A DNA stretch of 64,000 bases, taken from assembly GCA_013396915.1 (NCBI GenBank), contig VWZL01000697.1, positions 153,482-217,481 on the forward strand, written 5' to 3'. Shown piece after piece: positions 23,645-38,600 of this stretch; the first letter of the stretch is position 1, and the number at the start of each line of letters is the position of its first letter. The position numbers and the translations under genes are program-made. Origin of the DNA: Stercorarius parasiticus. Its lineage: Eukaryota; Chordata; Aves; Charadriiformes; Stercorariidae. The notes under the pieces are model-generated. The model ran no database searches and had not been told where the DNA came from. It was given only the letters and a program-made list of their open reading frames with translations.

Positions 23645-26600
23645 GTAAGTAATCAACCATGTATGGGGCTCCCATTCTTCATAGATTAACTTCCTGACAT
23701 TTATCAACATTTGTCAGAGAGTTCATACAGTGCTGCCACCAGGAGCTTTGTGTTCTCTGTTACCAGTGAACACAAGGTCAGACCTGGGACTCAGACTAGT
23801 TTACCTCTCATCAGCCTCGGTTTTGAATCAGGTCTGAAGAAGCTCTCCTATCTCTCTTTTTAAAAGCATCCCTTTCCTCCGTTTTCCCTGTCATCACCAC
23901 ATAATGGTAAAATGTTTTAGTAGTCATATATTTAAGTGTGTAAAACAATCGGTGCTGCCAGGGAACTGACTTTAGCACCTGTAAAGCAATGCAAAATATC
24001 AGTGAAAAGATGCCTCCAAGTAGCAAAAAATAGAACGTAACATGGCATCCAGATAAATATGTCCACTATCCAAGTGACATGGTAGGATTTTTCTCAAAAG
24101 ATTTGCATGTTAGCGTAACGTGAAATATATCGCTGTCCCTCAAAGAGGCCATTCTGGTTTTGGCTGGATCTCTAAGTAAGGCAGTGTTTACTGTCGTTCT
24201 GCTAATTTTCTTCAGTTAAGTTGCTGACCACTACTCCTCACCTCAGTAAATTATTTTGCTCTCTCTCAGTATAGTATGAAAAGCTACAGAGGGCAAATCT
24301 GTTTCAGAAGCCTTGTAGGTTAGTGGGTAGAACAGGACAAAGCAATTTACAGTTAATTCCTGTGATTAGGTTATGGTCTTTGGACTTTTGAATTTGAAAA
24401 TCGGGATAATAACATATCTAACTTTTTTCAAATCAGCTTGAGATTTATTGCTGCAAATTGGAGATGCCATGGATTATTTAACCATTATGTAGCCCAGATA
24501 TAATGTAGCTTTTTCCTCCTGATTACCATACTACCAGTTGTTCTCTTGTCTGTCTTGCAATGCTAAAGCCTTTCTAAAGGGAAAGGGGCCAAAGCTCAGT
24601 GCAGTGCTCCATCCGTACATGCAGAACACTACAGAAAAGATGGTTGATTCTCCCAGTTTTATTATATGCTTTATGCAAATATAATTTGATTGAAATGGAG
24701 GAGATTGCTGTGTAGTGTGAAAGTCTTAGTCCCCATCCCTGTCTTAGCTCCTTTGAACAAGTAGTATGCCAGTGAGAAGTGATGAGGCATTGCTGGAAGT
24801 CTGGCTGGCAGATGACCTTCAAGCTGTAAAAGCTGCTTTTAAAGCCATAGTCAGGTAAACTCAGTTGGCTTCCCCATTCTGCTGAAAATTGAACAAAAAT
24901 CCAAATCAAAGATCACTACGTGCACTTGTACACTTTGTTCCTATGCGTGCAGCTACTAAGGGTGGGGAATTTTTTTTCTAGATTAAAAACTACCCCTAGA
25001 ACTACATATTCAAAGCATTCAAAGCACGGGTAGCGACGATACAGCCTTCCTTTTAAGGCGCTCTCATTTTGGCAGCAGCGAGACTCCTACATAGCTCACA
25101 AGGAAGTTTAGTTTTCATAGCTTAGCTGCATTATCGTCTCTTCTCTGTGATTTCCAATTAGCATCGCTTGGGATGATGAAATCTTTAATGTTCCTGTAGA
25201 TTTGGAAATAATTTTCATGCTTTATTTTTTCTGTGTAGTACTTAGGAATATATGCAAATACCTCACTCAGTGTTGTGAATTCCCGGAGGTCACTTCAAGT
25301 TAACTGTACCGTCTTTGCTGAATCTTTTAGTCACACACTGTGTTTTAGTTTCCCAAGCTGTAAAATCAGGGCTTCTGTCAGCAAGTACTGTAATGGGAGC
25401 CCTCTTTTCACTCCCTGTTTTCTTGGGAGCTCAAATTTCCTTTTTCCTCTGCTCTTCCTCTCCAGTTTCTACAAATTTTTTGCACCTATATTCTTTGCTG
25501 TTGCCACAGCAAAACAGTATTGAACAAAAGCAGAATTCATTACTTTTATACAACCAAAAAAAATTAATAATTGGTACAACTGGCAAATATGTGGAAACAC
25601 TATAGAAACATTTTATCAAGTAACTGTAATTACACAAGTTAGAGGATATTAAAATCTCAGTTTGGTCTAGAATTGTGCACCATATTTTTTAATGGGATGC
25701 TATCACTTTCTGCCCACATAGCTTAAAATGACCTGGATGTTAGTGAGGTGTCTAGCTTCATCCAAGTGAATCATTAAGAATAAAAAAAAAAATAAAATCA
25801 CAGAATCACAGAGTCACCTAATCCACTCCTCTGTGCAAATCAGGGTCAGCTAAAGCAGGTGGCCCAGGACAATGTCCAGCTGGGTTTGGGTATTGAAGAT
25901 CAGCCCAAGTACAAAGCAACTAATACCTTTCACCAGGAGATTTTTCTGTATTTTCTTTTTCAATGAAAATGGCAGAGTACTCCCCAAATTATTTACATAA
26001 TCAGAACTCTTTCAAAACTACTGTAGAACCCATAATTCTGATAAAGAATATGCACAACAGCAATTCTGTAAAAATTAAATGTGGGTAAAGAGTCTTTTAA
26101 TTTAGGAGGTAGTAGTCAGAATTTCAGAATTTCTAACTAAAGAACTCATTTTTGTAGGTTTTTTGTGTTCTTAAACTGCTTGGTAATTACACTTTAAGGA
26201 AAAGTGTACCAAACAAACTGACATTTCAGTGACTTAGAGCTTTTCATTTCCCAGGGTCCGTACCTCAGTTCGTGTTTTGTAAGGGGAAATGATTAGCCGT
26301 AATGAGAGTATAGATATAGAAAAGATAATTTCAGTTTCGGAAAGGAAGCATTTGAATTGGTGCATACTTTACACAGGCATTAAAAAAGCCCACGTAGGTT
26401 TATGAAACAAGAGACATGCACACGTATGGCAACAACAGTTTGAAAGAGGAACTTGGAGAAATGTACACAGACTTTTTGGCCAGACTTTTACAGAAGTTGA
26501 GAAGCCGCCTCCCGAAAACCTTGCATTATCATAGATTTAATACAGCATCTTGAAAAAATCCTCCAAAATAAAGAAAAAGATACCCTCTGTGTCTCAATTT

Positions 26601-29600
26601 CCAGCCTGTAAAACTCCCAACCGTGAAAGGTAACGAAAGACATAAATGTACCCAAGATGTATATCTGACTGTGTCTTTACCCCTCTACTTGGTGGAGCAG
26701 GTAAACACGCTTGCACAAAACGTGACCCAGGAGGCTCTTAGAGCCAAAAGAGAAAACGTATTTGCTTACGGGAAATGAGTTACACAAGCTGTTATTTTAA
26801 CATGATTCAGTAAGTATGTTTGAAGCCTGTTCTCTCTTTCAGAAGAGAGCACATGGTATTTTTATAGACCTTCTGATATTTGCACCTACTCTGGGAGCAA
26901 ATATGCCCCAAAAAAGTCCTAACAGTTGTTTTTTGTCCTCCAAGCAGCCTTTCATAGTGACCGCCTCTCCTCTCTGTAAGCCTGCTGAATTACAATTTTA
27001 CCGATTCATGTTAGAATGAGAGGTTGTTGGGGTGAAACAGGAAAAATTTAGGAGTAAGTCTGAAAGAGTGTAAGGATGGGTCTGCCTTATAGTTTGGATG
27101 TGTGTGTAACTGGAAAAAAACATGCAAACTGGTTTTTTATGCTTTGATACAAACCCCTTTTATCTTCCAAAGGAGAATTAGTTTGAAAAGACAAAATATA
27201 TACCATAGGACCCAGAACCAGGAATTCCCAAGAAAAAGATGTTACTCTCAGCACAAGATACTCTGTTTTTACTTTGATGTCACCACACAGCCAACCTATA
27301 CTCACAGAAGCCACACTGAGCAGATTTTAGCGTGTTCTTTAGTCTCAAGGACATTTAAAGGTAAATGGCACTGAGCATTCAAGCCTCTTTTCCTCTCACT
27401 CTCCCCTCATCTCTCAGGCGGTCCATTATTGTTTTTCAGCTGAAAGAAGATAACGTCTTCTTGTGTCTTTGTGAGCAAAATATAAAATCAGCAACATTCA
27501 AAGTTTAACTTCTCTTTCAAACCCACAGTATTTGAGATGCCCTAATATCAGGTGAAAACCAAAAGATTCACCAACACTGGGAATGCTATAAGCAGAATAA
27601 TTATACTTTCCTCAGATGCCTTACTTGCTCTTCCCTCAAATTTACTGCCGTTTACTAATGAGGACCTTTCTCAAGCCTTCCTTCTCGCAGACAACTTCTT
27701 TTGACTTGCAAGCAGAAGACAACTACATAGGTGCTAAGTGATTTATTTCTAAATGCAGCTTTCCTACCTTAGTCATGACTTTTTTCCTTGTTTTTTTCTC
27801 TTTACAGAAGCGAAATGCTGATAATGACTTGGTGAGTAAGGCTTGGTTTTGTTTGGGCTACTGAGAAAGATTTATAGTGACAGGAACATACTTGCTGTGT
27901 TCACAACATGTTTCTGTGAGTCCAGTCTGAGCAAATGGATATTCCTGCACGTGTGTGATGAGGGGAATAGCCCAGAGCTGCTTGGTTTAGGCAATAGGAC
28001 TAACTAGACAGTTCCTTTCCAAGCTCTGATGGAAACTCCTGGACAAGGAAAGAAAATGAACAAATGATTTTTAACCTCGTTGTGTTTGAATAAATAGCAA
28101 AGTTGTTTGAAGTCATTCTGTATCTCTAACAGACATCTGTTCTATGTTGGTTTTATTTTTACTTTTATTTTATGTTGTAGTTATTTCTAAGGAAGGCAAG
28201 AGACCTCATCTCTGATGCTGATTCCACTTGGCATCTGGACTCCACTTCAGCAATGCTTAAATGCTTTGATTGTTTGGGGACTTCCCTAATCAACCAGCCA
28301 GAGATCAGGCCAACCATAAAAACTCCAAGATTCTTTCCAGTGCAGGTTTTGCTGCGAGAAGCAGACCTTGTTGTTGTGGAGTTGCCCAAGGAGTCACATC
28401 TGTTGTTACCTATGCTTTCATTGTTTCCCGCAACCTTATAGCTGAGCATTCAAAGAAAATAAGTATTGCCTTACCCATTTCCTTGTTTAGAGAAGAATGA
28501 ACCCCAGTTGTGAGGAAGTTGAGAATAATCTAAAATGGAATTTGAGCCATCTGGAATTGTTTAGGTCTATTTTTAAACGAGATGACTACTTATATCCCTG
28601 CTCTAGGAATCATTCACTCAGCTGATAATTACAGTCACAGTGAGGCAGCACTAAGTTGTTGTGCTCTTTGACTAATAAACAAGAGTCACAGTCTCAGTAG
28701 AGAAAAAACCTGATTCTTATAATGGCAGTATCTTTGCTGTGGTAGTAGTATTTTGTTAAAGAGGCTGTAGTTATAACTCATGGAACAGCACCATGATGAC
28801 AGTGTGACAGATATCCAAGGAAACACAGCTGTGCTCCAGTTCTTATAATTAGGTCTTTCCTGTTTTGCTTTGGAGTGATAGGATGTCCTGCCATGATTTC
28901 TTTTTAAAAATATGATTATGGCTGATTAACACAGACATCAATGTAACAGCTAGCTCTTTTTTTTGTTTTTTTCATCTTTCAATCTACAGGTTGTCAATGG
29001 GATAGAAATCTACAGCATGAAAATTGATAGTAAAGTAACTTCCCGATTTGCCCACAATGTCATCACCAGTCGAGCTGTCAATCGTGGAAATGTGCACAAA
29101 GAAGTCTTCTTTGACGTTGAACTCCCTAAGACAGCCTTCATTACCAACTTCAGCATGTGTGTAATCTTTACAGTACTGTTAGAGAAGACTAAAAACCTGT
29201 GCAAAAGCAACTGGGAGAAACTGAACCCAAATGCTAATTTTTACTTTGCCATTTGATAGATTTCTAAATGCCTCCTGGGTAATTTTCTGGTACTGTTAAC
29301 TTAACATGCAAGATACATGGAGAAAGGCAAACATTGGTACATCTATAGAAAAGATGACTAATTTTCAATTATTTCTATTCATCATCATGGACCGTAGGGA
29401 ATGGGGGATCATCTCTGGAGATCCATTCACCTTTTCAGAAATATCACTCACTCACTCTGGTGTTATCAAACCAGAAAAGTTCCATTACGTAATTTCCCTG
29501 ATGGCATTATAGCTTAATTTATCTTTTCCTTTAAAAATTATATTTGAACGAAAGGCAGGAAATAGAATTATTCCTTTACATTTTTACCTTTAGTTGCAAT

Positions 29601-32600
29601 AATATGCAATTCTCACACCATTATGAGGTTTAATTATGTCCATCTCTGCTAATCATACTATGCCTGTTTTATTTTCAGTGAAAAGAAACAGTAGCTTTTA
29701 GGGCACAACTACTCGTAATGCATGTTAGAACTTTTACTGCAGGAAGAGATGAATCCCCTATGAGAAATGCCTTTTTAATGGTGTAAGGAGCCTAAGGATG
29801 AAATGTTCATCTGTAGACAAATACATTTGGACAGATGAGTCTCATCCAGAGAGTCAGCCGGCTTGCCATGAGATGAGATGAGATGAGATGAGATGAGATG
29901 AGATGAGATGAGATGAGATGAGATGAGATGAGATGAGATGAGATGAGGTGGTCAAGCTGCTGAAGTGTAGGAATATGGCAGTTGTAAGTAGTGTTGCTAT
30001 CACCCTAGTTTTGATCTAATTGATTTTCAAAGTAAAAACTGGTTTAGATTCTCTGAAGATACTAAGCACAGAGCTCTTCATTCCAGCTAAATTCACTAAG
30101 ACTAACTTCAGTGCAAATGCTCAAATCTTGGCAATATCAGGTTCCTGAAAGTGCTTTTTAGCAAACCAATCAATAAACAGAGAATTGCCTATAGTAAGCA
30201 TTCATATGTCGGTGCAAATTCAATTAAACTAGGTCTTTTTCATCTGCAGGACAATTGATGGTGTCACTTATCCTGGAACTATAAAGGAAAAAGAAGTTGC
30301 AAAAAAGCAATATGAGAAGGCTGTTTCACAGGGACAGACTGCTGGTCTTGTCAAGTAAGAATGATGTCTTGTGTGGCTTCCACACCATCATCCCATAGCA
30401 AATTGTAAGGCTGGAAAGACTTTGTTCTGGCATATTTCTGAAGTGGTTTGTGTTTTTTTTTACAGGACCAAAAAACAGTAATTAAGTTAGATTTATTGTA
30501 GTGTAAATTATAAAAAGAAAATACAACTTCTGGCTACGCAGGCAGTATCTGCAATTATAGAAGGACTGTTTCTGCAACTTTCACTGACTTTGTATGACCT
30601 GTTCCTGGGATTAAGCTCACTGGGAAGCTTAAATAAAGTCTACAGTTTGAGTATGATTTTAGCAATAGATCAAAATTCCCATCTTTGTTTTACTCCTTTT
30701 TGAAAATCAGAGTCCACCAACCCAAACAATAAATACTGAGAAAGAGGATAAAGATATTCTTTTTCTTATCCACTTAAATACAGAGCTTCAGGAAGAAAAA
30801 CCGAAAAATTCACTGTCTCAGTCAACATTGAAGCAGCCAGTAAAGTCACTTTTGAACTCACATATGAGGAACTGCTGAAGCGACAGTTTGGAAAATATGA
30901 GATGTTCATCAAAGTAAAACCAAAGCAGCTTGTCAAAGATTTTGAGGTAAATGGCAAACTGTATCAAATTAGACTGTAACTTAAGAGATGATGAAATTCT
31001 GTGCATCTGTTGAAAGTGGAGTACCATGGTCATTCCCATTGCATCACAGGTGAGCTAAAGGTCCATGATAATATTTCTAACGAATCACATGGGGAGTCCA
31101 CATCAGTACGCTTTAGTGCAGGTTTTTATTTGTAAGCCTGACTAATTGGCTCAGCTCCTAAGCCTCCAAAAGAAATGATGTATGGAAACCTGAAAAAGCC
31201 ATTACGATGTCTTGGGGTAGAACAGAAGACTAATAGCTTTTATAAATGTCTATATAGCATAAACACCTTTCTCACACCACTATGAAACTACATCATCTTA
31301 AATTAGTGATACATATACCACATTCTAGAATACCATGGCTTTTGTGTGTCAAAACTTGTCTTTAATCACTCCTATCTGCCTTGCTAAAACCCAGCTCTAA
31401 GGCAGATTTTTTTTCTCCTTTGTATGCCCAGAAAATACTGTGTAAAAATCCTTACAAAACTAAGCATCTATAAGAGTTCATGCAGCATTATTTTAAACAC
31501 ACCATGATAGAAGGCATACCGAAATATAGGTTGAAGTTGGGCACAACTCACAGCTAGTGGCTGGGTCATATTTTTCAAGGACTTGAGTATTTATTGACAT
31601 TTTACAAAATTCCAGGATCTAGCTTTCAAACAAGTTATATTTTTATTAGGGTTTATTTGTTTCTAGCTTTGTTTCTGACTTGATATATTGTTATAAGTTG
31701 ATATATATTGATATAAGTGATTTATATATATATAATTGATATAAATTGTATATATTGATATAAGTTGATATATTGTGAGGTAATCAATGACAATGAATTT
31801 TCAATTAATATTTCAGATTGAAGTAAATATCTTTGAGCCCCAGGGTATCAGTGATCTGGAAGCGGAAGGAACATTCATCACCAATGATCTACAAAACACC
31901 ATTAAAAAAACTTTTTCAGAGAAAAAGGTACAATGGCTACTGCATTCATAATTTATTTATCACAGTTATAATTCTGAAATAATAATGTCAGTGCAAAAAT
32001 GCTGTAGTGGCTAGCAATGGAAGTGAGAGGAAAAGAACCCCAGAAAATGCAGTAAAGGCTTGTCTGTGCAAACGAGCTCTGAATTCCAAGCTAGCAAGTT
32101 GAAGGCCATCTCCATGCTGTTCAGAAGCCATGTAGCTGTTAGTACGGTACTGTACCCACACTGGTAGGCCTTGTCCCACAGCAGTAGTTGGAAACCCAGC
32201 TACCAATAGGACTATTTCTTACAGAAGAACTGAGTCAGTAAGAAGTAGTTTTCTCATGCGTGGAGGTGGTAGAATTCCTAAGACATAGACTGCCCAACAG
32301 CCAAAGGTGTCCTTCAGAGTGGAGGGCTGACCCGAGGAAGATGGGGAAGTAAACATATGAAGAAAGCTCTAGATAGCAGCATTCACATATCAGTTACCCA
32401 TCAATAAGTATATAAAAACATATGGATACAAGCTAATACCTAACCTGATAAAAGACGTTATTCTCATGTATTATTATAAAATGTATTTATATATAAATAA
32501 TACTAGTTTTACAAAAATGCAAACTTCTTTGTGTTCTGTAGAAAATTTTCAGCTTATTAAGGTTCAGATCTAATGAAGGCTTTTCTTTTCAGGGCCACAT

Positions 32601-35600
32601 CTCTTTCAAGCCAACTCTTGATCAGCAGCGAACCTGTGCAAATTGCTCGCAGTCTGTCTTGGATGGGGATTTTACTGTTAGATATGATGTGAAGAGAACA
32701 ACTCCAGATAATTTGCAGGTAAAGCTGACAGCTGGAAATTTTGAACTGTTGAACAGCTTAGCTTGCATAGTAAAGGTCAGGGAGCAGTGAGGGCCAGCTG
32801 TTCCCTAAAGGACAGGGACCTGAGTGTGACAACACAGCTGACAGCACGGGGGCTTCGCCAGCCACCAGCCCACTCCCCACAGTACCTGAGCAAGGCAGAC
32901 CCAGAGATGGTAGTTAGATTCAATGGAGAGTCCAGGTCATCAGGCAAGTTTGTGGTGATGAGGCAGCCCGAGGTCGAAGTGGGAAGTCAGTCTGCAGGGT
33001 GGAATCCAAACCAGTGGAGTCCATGGACAGAAACGGGTCTGGCTGTGACACAGCTGGAGACAGGCATTCTTACAGCGTAGCTCAGACAGGGACTAAAGGC
33101 CCAGGCTTGCACTTAATGAAGTTCCTTGGCCCATGGACAGAGGTGAGACTGGTCAGGGCCATCAAAGCCTATTAGTCCGCTCACAGGCTAAACACTAAAT
33201 GAGAGTAATTTCTTCTTTATCCATTCTATCTTTATGATATACAAAAGTTTTGTGGGTTTTTGGTTTCTTTGGGTTTTTTACATTTTATTTTTCAGATTGT
33301 CAATGGCTACTTTGTACACTTCTTTGCACCAACAAATCTTCCAAAGTTGCCCAAGAATGTTATTTTTGTAATAGATATTAGCGGCTCAATGTCTGGAAGA
33401 GAAATAGAACAGGTAAGTTATTACATTACTATTAAGTCCCGATGGAAGACCCTCTGTTGTGATGGAAGGGACATGGTGGCTTATAGTGCTTACGTGCAGC
33501 TTAAGCTGTACAAAGTGATTTTATGCTGTTACCTCTCTGATGCTCAGTACCATAAGTACTAGTTTGAAGCGTTACTGTAGAACAAAATTCTATACATTTA
33601 GGCTATATTTAGTTACTTATAAATGTTATTAGTTCAAAACTCCCAATATCAACATTTCCAGAGAGCTCTGTCACGTGCAGTGGACAGTTCCAAAATTAAA
33701 ATGTGCATACAGTGTTATGTGCATTATCTATATTGTTCGTTCTGTCTCCCCTGGGAAGCGGCAGCTCTTCTCATAGTGAGGACTCCTCATTCTAAGCTAA
33801 TGCTCAGAATTTTCGGGTTTTGGTGCTGCATCAAAATATCCATGCTTGCTTGTGTATGAGCTTCTCCACCAAGCTGTAGCTACCCGTTTCCCATCCCTCT
33901 CAATTTGCCATGCCAGCCTACTGCAGTGTAAGCAACGATCCATGACGTGAGACCTGATTTTCCTCTCAGCTACAAAGATTTACCAGATGTAATTGCAACT
34001 GGCTGACTTCACTAGAGTTAACTCTGAAATAGACACAGGGACTGGCAAGGACAGAACAAGCTCAGAATTTTTGCACGACATAGCGCATAAAAGTTAAAAA
34101 TACCCAAATGCTGAGAGATTAATCATGTAAAATCTGTAAGCACCTATTTTGTTGAATGTTGAACCATACATTTAAATCTCTTTGTCTTATAGACAAGAGA
34201 AGCACTTCTAAAAATCTTAGATGACATTAAAGAAGATGACTTCTTCAATTTCATACTGTTTGGTAGTGAAGTACACACCTGGAAAGAAACGTTAATCAAG
34301 GCCACTCCTGAGAATTTGGATGAAGCAAGGAAGTTTGTTCGGGGCATTGACACTGAAGGCAGTAAGTACTTTACTGGACTTGCCAATAGGTCATTGCATA
34401 AGTTAATTTATCAGTTCAGTCTGTGAACACAATGCTACAGCTTTTTTATTTTATTTTGTTACTGATGAGATGCTCCTAGAGTTTAAATTTACTCAGAAGA
34501 TGATGTCTATTTTTTCTTATGTTTCCAAAGTCCAGGTATTTGTCTGTCTAAACATCCCTCTGCTTGCAGACCCAAATCTTTCCTTTTCATGCTGTAATGA
34601 GATCTTGTCAGATTGCAGTGAAAAATGGGCCTTTATTTTGACTGTTTGCTGAGACCAAATTTCTATGTCTACCTTGCAGTGACGAATTTATATGGTGGTG
34701 TAATGAGGGGAATTGATATGCTGAATGCTGCTCATGAAGAAAACCTTGTGCCCAAGAGAAGTGCTTCTATAATTATCATGTTAACAGATGGTAAACCAAA
34801 CGTAGGTAAGTTTGTGTTGTATGGAACAATAGAGTGAATTAACTAACAAAAAAATGCTCGGTTAAAATTGGCCTCCATCTTTGATTTCTGGATGTTTTCA
34901 TGATTTAAATGCTACTATACCAGCATCATACTATTAAAACATGGTTTTGATAGTGCCTCCTAAGAGATCTGAACATGACTAGCCACATTTCATTTTGTGG
35001 TAATTTTATCTATTTATGAAGAAAACTGAAACTTTTTCTGCTTTGATGCAGGCATATCAAACACTGAGGACATTCAGGCACATGTAAGAAAAGCCATAGA
35101 AGGAAAATATCCCTTATACAATCTTGGGTTTGGCTATGGTGTTGACTACAGCTTCTTGGAGAAGATGGCACTGGAGAATAAAGGATTGGCCCGTCGTATT
35201 TATCCTGACTCTGATGCAGCTTTACAGCTTCAGGTACAGTAATCACCACTTAAATTAGATGAGGTACACATTAATTCAGATAACTGTACAGACTGAATAT
35301 TTAAATGTGTCTTCTAAAATACATTTTCAGTGTCCATTGCTGAAATAGCAGGATGCTTCTGGGCACAGAATGAATTAAAGAACTCTGGGCACCTATGAAT
35401 TAAAGAAATTATGATAGTTAAATGTTTTCCTTTTTTTTTTCCTGTCTTGTAGGGGTTTTATGATGAGGTGTCAAATCCCATGCTCACGGATGTGGAATTA
35501 AACTACCCAGAAAATGAAATATCAGACCTAACTAAAACCAGTTTTAAGCATTTCTATGATGGGTCTGAGATTGTGGTGGCTGGGCGCTTTATAGACAACA

Positions 35601-38600
35601 ATCAAAACAGTTTGACTGTAGATGTGAGAGGTGAAGGTGTAAGTATGGATTTCTTTGACTTAAGTAAGGTACATTAAATGTCCGAATGTTCAAAGCTGGC
35701 AATACTTAAAATATTTACTGGTACAGCATATGTGAGAAATTAAATGCACCAAAATCATTGCTTTTAAAACTGCACGCTACTTGCCTAACTCAGTCAGGTA
35801 TACTAGGGTCAGTCTGGAACAACTTTGTGCAGTGTGACTGGATTAGCTTTGCTAACAGGTTGTTTTTTTGGTTTGGCTTTTTTTTTTTTTTTTTAGTTTA
35901 GTCTCTAAATACCCTAGCTGGTTCTTTCAGGAGGCAAATCTTCAGTCTTCCCAGTCACTAGTCTTCATTGGGTGAAGAAAACTGATGGATAAGATCAGAT
36001 CCCTTCCAACCCAAATCATTCTATGATTCTATGATAAGCCAGCTGAATATTTGAAATGCTTTCCTCTTAAAATAGAAGTATTTGTATTTCAAATACAAAT
36101 AATGTATTATTGGTATGTTAGCCAGCATATCTGCTTGAAGAAGTTCCTGAATGAAATCAGCATCATAATCAAAGTTCTTTAAATCCTGAGTATCCAAATT
36201 CAAATGAACTAAAATGCCACGTGAATTTGGAAACTGCATGATGTCCTATAGTGTACGCTACTAACCTTCACAGAAGCAATGGAACAAAGATCCTGATACA
36301 ACACTGACTATTTCCTGGGCAAGTGCCGTGTAAGACCAGACTCTTTTTCAATTTAATAAGATTTTCAGATGTGAAGGTCTTGATTTTGGGAGGTTCCGGA
36401 ATTCTCCGGCTACCTATGATACAGAGCAACTTTCTTATTCCTAACAGGCAAATGATGCCCTGTCATATACTACACAACAAGATGCTGAGCAAACAGCTAA
36501 AGCTTTCCAAGAACAAGATTACATATTTGGAGAGTACATTGAAAGGCTCTGGGCTTATCTCACCATTGAACAACTCCTGGAAAAACGGTAATTATATCTA
36601 GAATAACATCTTTGCTATGAACCTGTTAAGCCACCTGACTGGTGCAACTTCTAGGATGTGAAGCTGAAATTCACATCACACTGAGGTGTCAATGGGAATG
36701 TGTAAAAAACAGTAAGGAAAATCCCCCCCCCTCCTATTCTCCTCCTGAACCTCAGCATTTGTGTTTCAGGTTGCAAATAAAAAGCACAGTTTTGCCTTTT
36801 TCTTGGATAGCCAGTGGAATCAGAAGTGCTTTTAGACTGTAACAAATATTCCTTATTGATGAATTAGCTGCAGAGAAATGACTTTGCTTGAAAGAAAAAT
36901 ATTTAATCCAGAGTTCAGTGAGTAATTTAGCAACGATTGATGCTAGGAATCTCTACCTGTATTCAGTATTGCAGCTACAGGAGAAGAAAAGGAGAATCTT
37001 ACAGCTGAAGCCCTGGATCTCTCATTAAAATACAAGTTTGTAACGCCACTGACATCCATGGTGGTAACAAAGCCAGAAGACAATGACAATCGAGATGGGA
37101 TTGCCGATAAACCCATTGAAGGTATAGACATTTTCACAATTTTGCTTTATTTGAGAAACCAAGTGTTCCTTTGATGTTCCCCTAAAGAAAGGCTTTCGTT
37201 TGGGGACAGTTTTAAACACGTACCTGGAAAATCTACTTCAAACCTTGTGTATGGTTGATGCAAAATTACTTTTCCATTGTAAAGCTCATTTCCATCAAAC
37301 CATCCCTCATTACTAAATCATACAGGCAAAACACTATAAATTCAAAATAATTGTATTTTAAGCTAAATATATAAACTATTACATCAAAGAAAAAACCCCA
37401 AAACCAAGAAACATTTCTAGCCTAATAATCTAGCTATATTCAGTTTAGTTCACTTTCTTTTTCTACATACTTCAATTTAGGAGTAGATATAGTAACATCT
37501 TTCTACATGAAAGGGGAAAATTTGTATGAGATCTTCCTCATGCAGGGTATATCAGGTTGTAAAAAGGTGGAGATTATATCTGTAAAACACAGTAGTCATA
37601 TATATTGCAGAAAGAGAAGGAATTATGTTGAAAGCGCACAATTTGTTCTCAACTCCTCTGATACTTTGGCTAATTATTAACTTCTTTCCGAGTAAAACAC
37701 TGGGCTTTCCTGCAGTTCAGCCTCTTTGTTTAACCTGTGTGAAATGAAATGACTCTATTCCTCTTCAGCAAAATAAGGCAAATGCAATCCACTCAGTGCA
37801 GCCCAAAGCCACCCTAACCTCATCTATGTGTGTTGTTTGGGCCATGCGCATCTCTCCCTCCTTCAACAAGTCTGACAAACCTCTTGTGAGGCTTTTCAAC
37901 CTCTTCTGTTAAGCATCCATTATTTTTTCACCAAACTTTTGCTTAGTGCCCCTAAAAATTCCTGCCAGGCTCTGCACGGGTTCTCTGCTGGCTTCTAGAT
38001 GAAAAACTTTCTCATCTCCTGAATTTGGCATGGTAACTTAAGGCATTTTAGCATAACAGAGGTGCTTACTGGAGGTTAGTGGGGTTTTCGTTCAACTGGA
38101 GTAAGTCCTGAAACCAATTAAATGCTAAGTGCCCTTTGATTCTGAATAATTCTTCAGGCATTCTGCTGATAAAATTTTTGCATTATTTTTCATAATCATA
38201 ATGATGTTAAAACACTTTGTGTTTAATTTAACATTCAAGTCACTATACAGCATGATGACTTTAAAGTTTAGAGCTGGACTCCATAAGATGGATAAACTTC
38301 TGATGGATAAACGTCTGACAGAAGTGGCGTCCACTCAGAGTGATCTTCAGCTCTTTGCTTTCCCTTTCCAGGTACTTGGAGTACGAAGGGCCTTTTCTGA
38401 ACCTCTTTCCAAGTGAATCCTCTTTGTATATAGAAAGTATAGAGCTGTAATAGGAGAAAATACTCAAAACACTGCTGCTGTATAAGAAAATAATTTTTAC
38501 ACACCCTAGAGTCTAGATAGACAAATAGATTACTGAATCATCCAGCCAGTATTAATAGAATGATGCAAATGCCTTGAAAACTGCAAAAGAGTAAAACCAA

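Noticed and set aside
28140..28460. Extra ITIH3 exon in intron 2
   Set aside because: There is no family similarity, and exons 2 and 3 join directly in phase 0 to give the expected [11 protein letters not shown].
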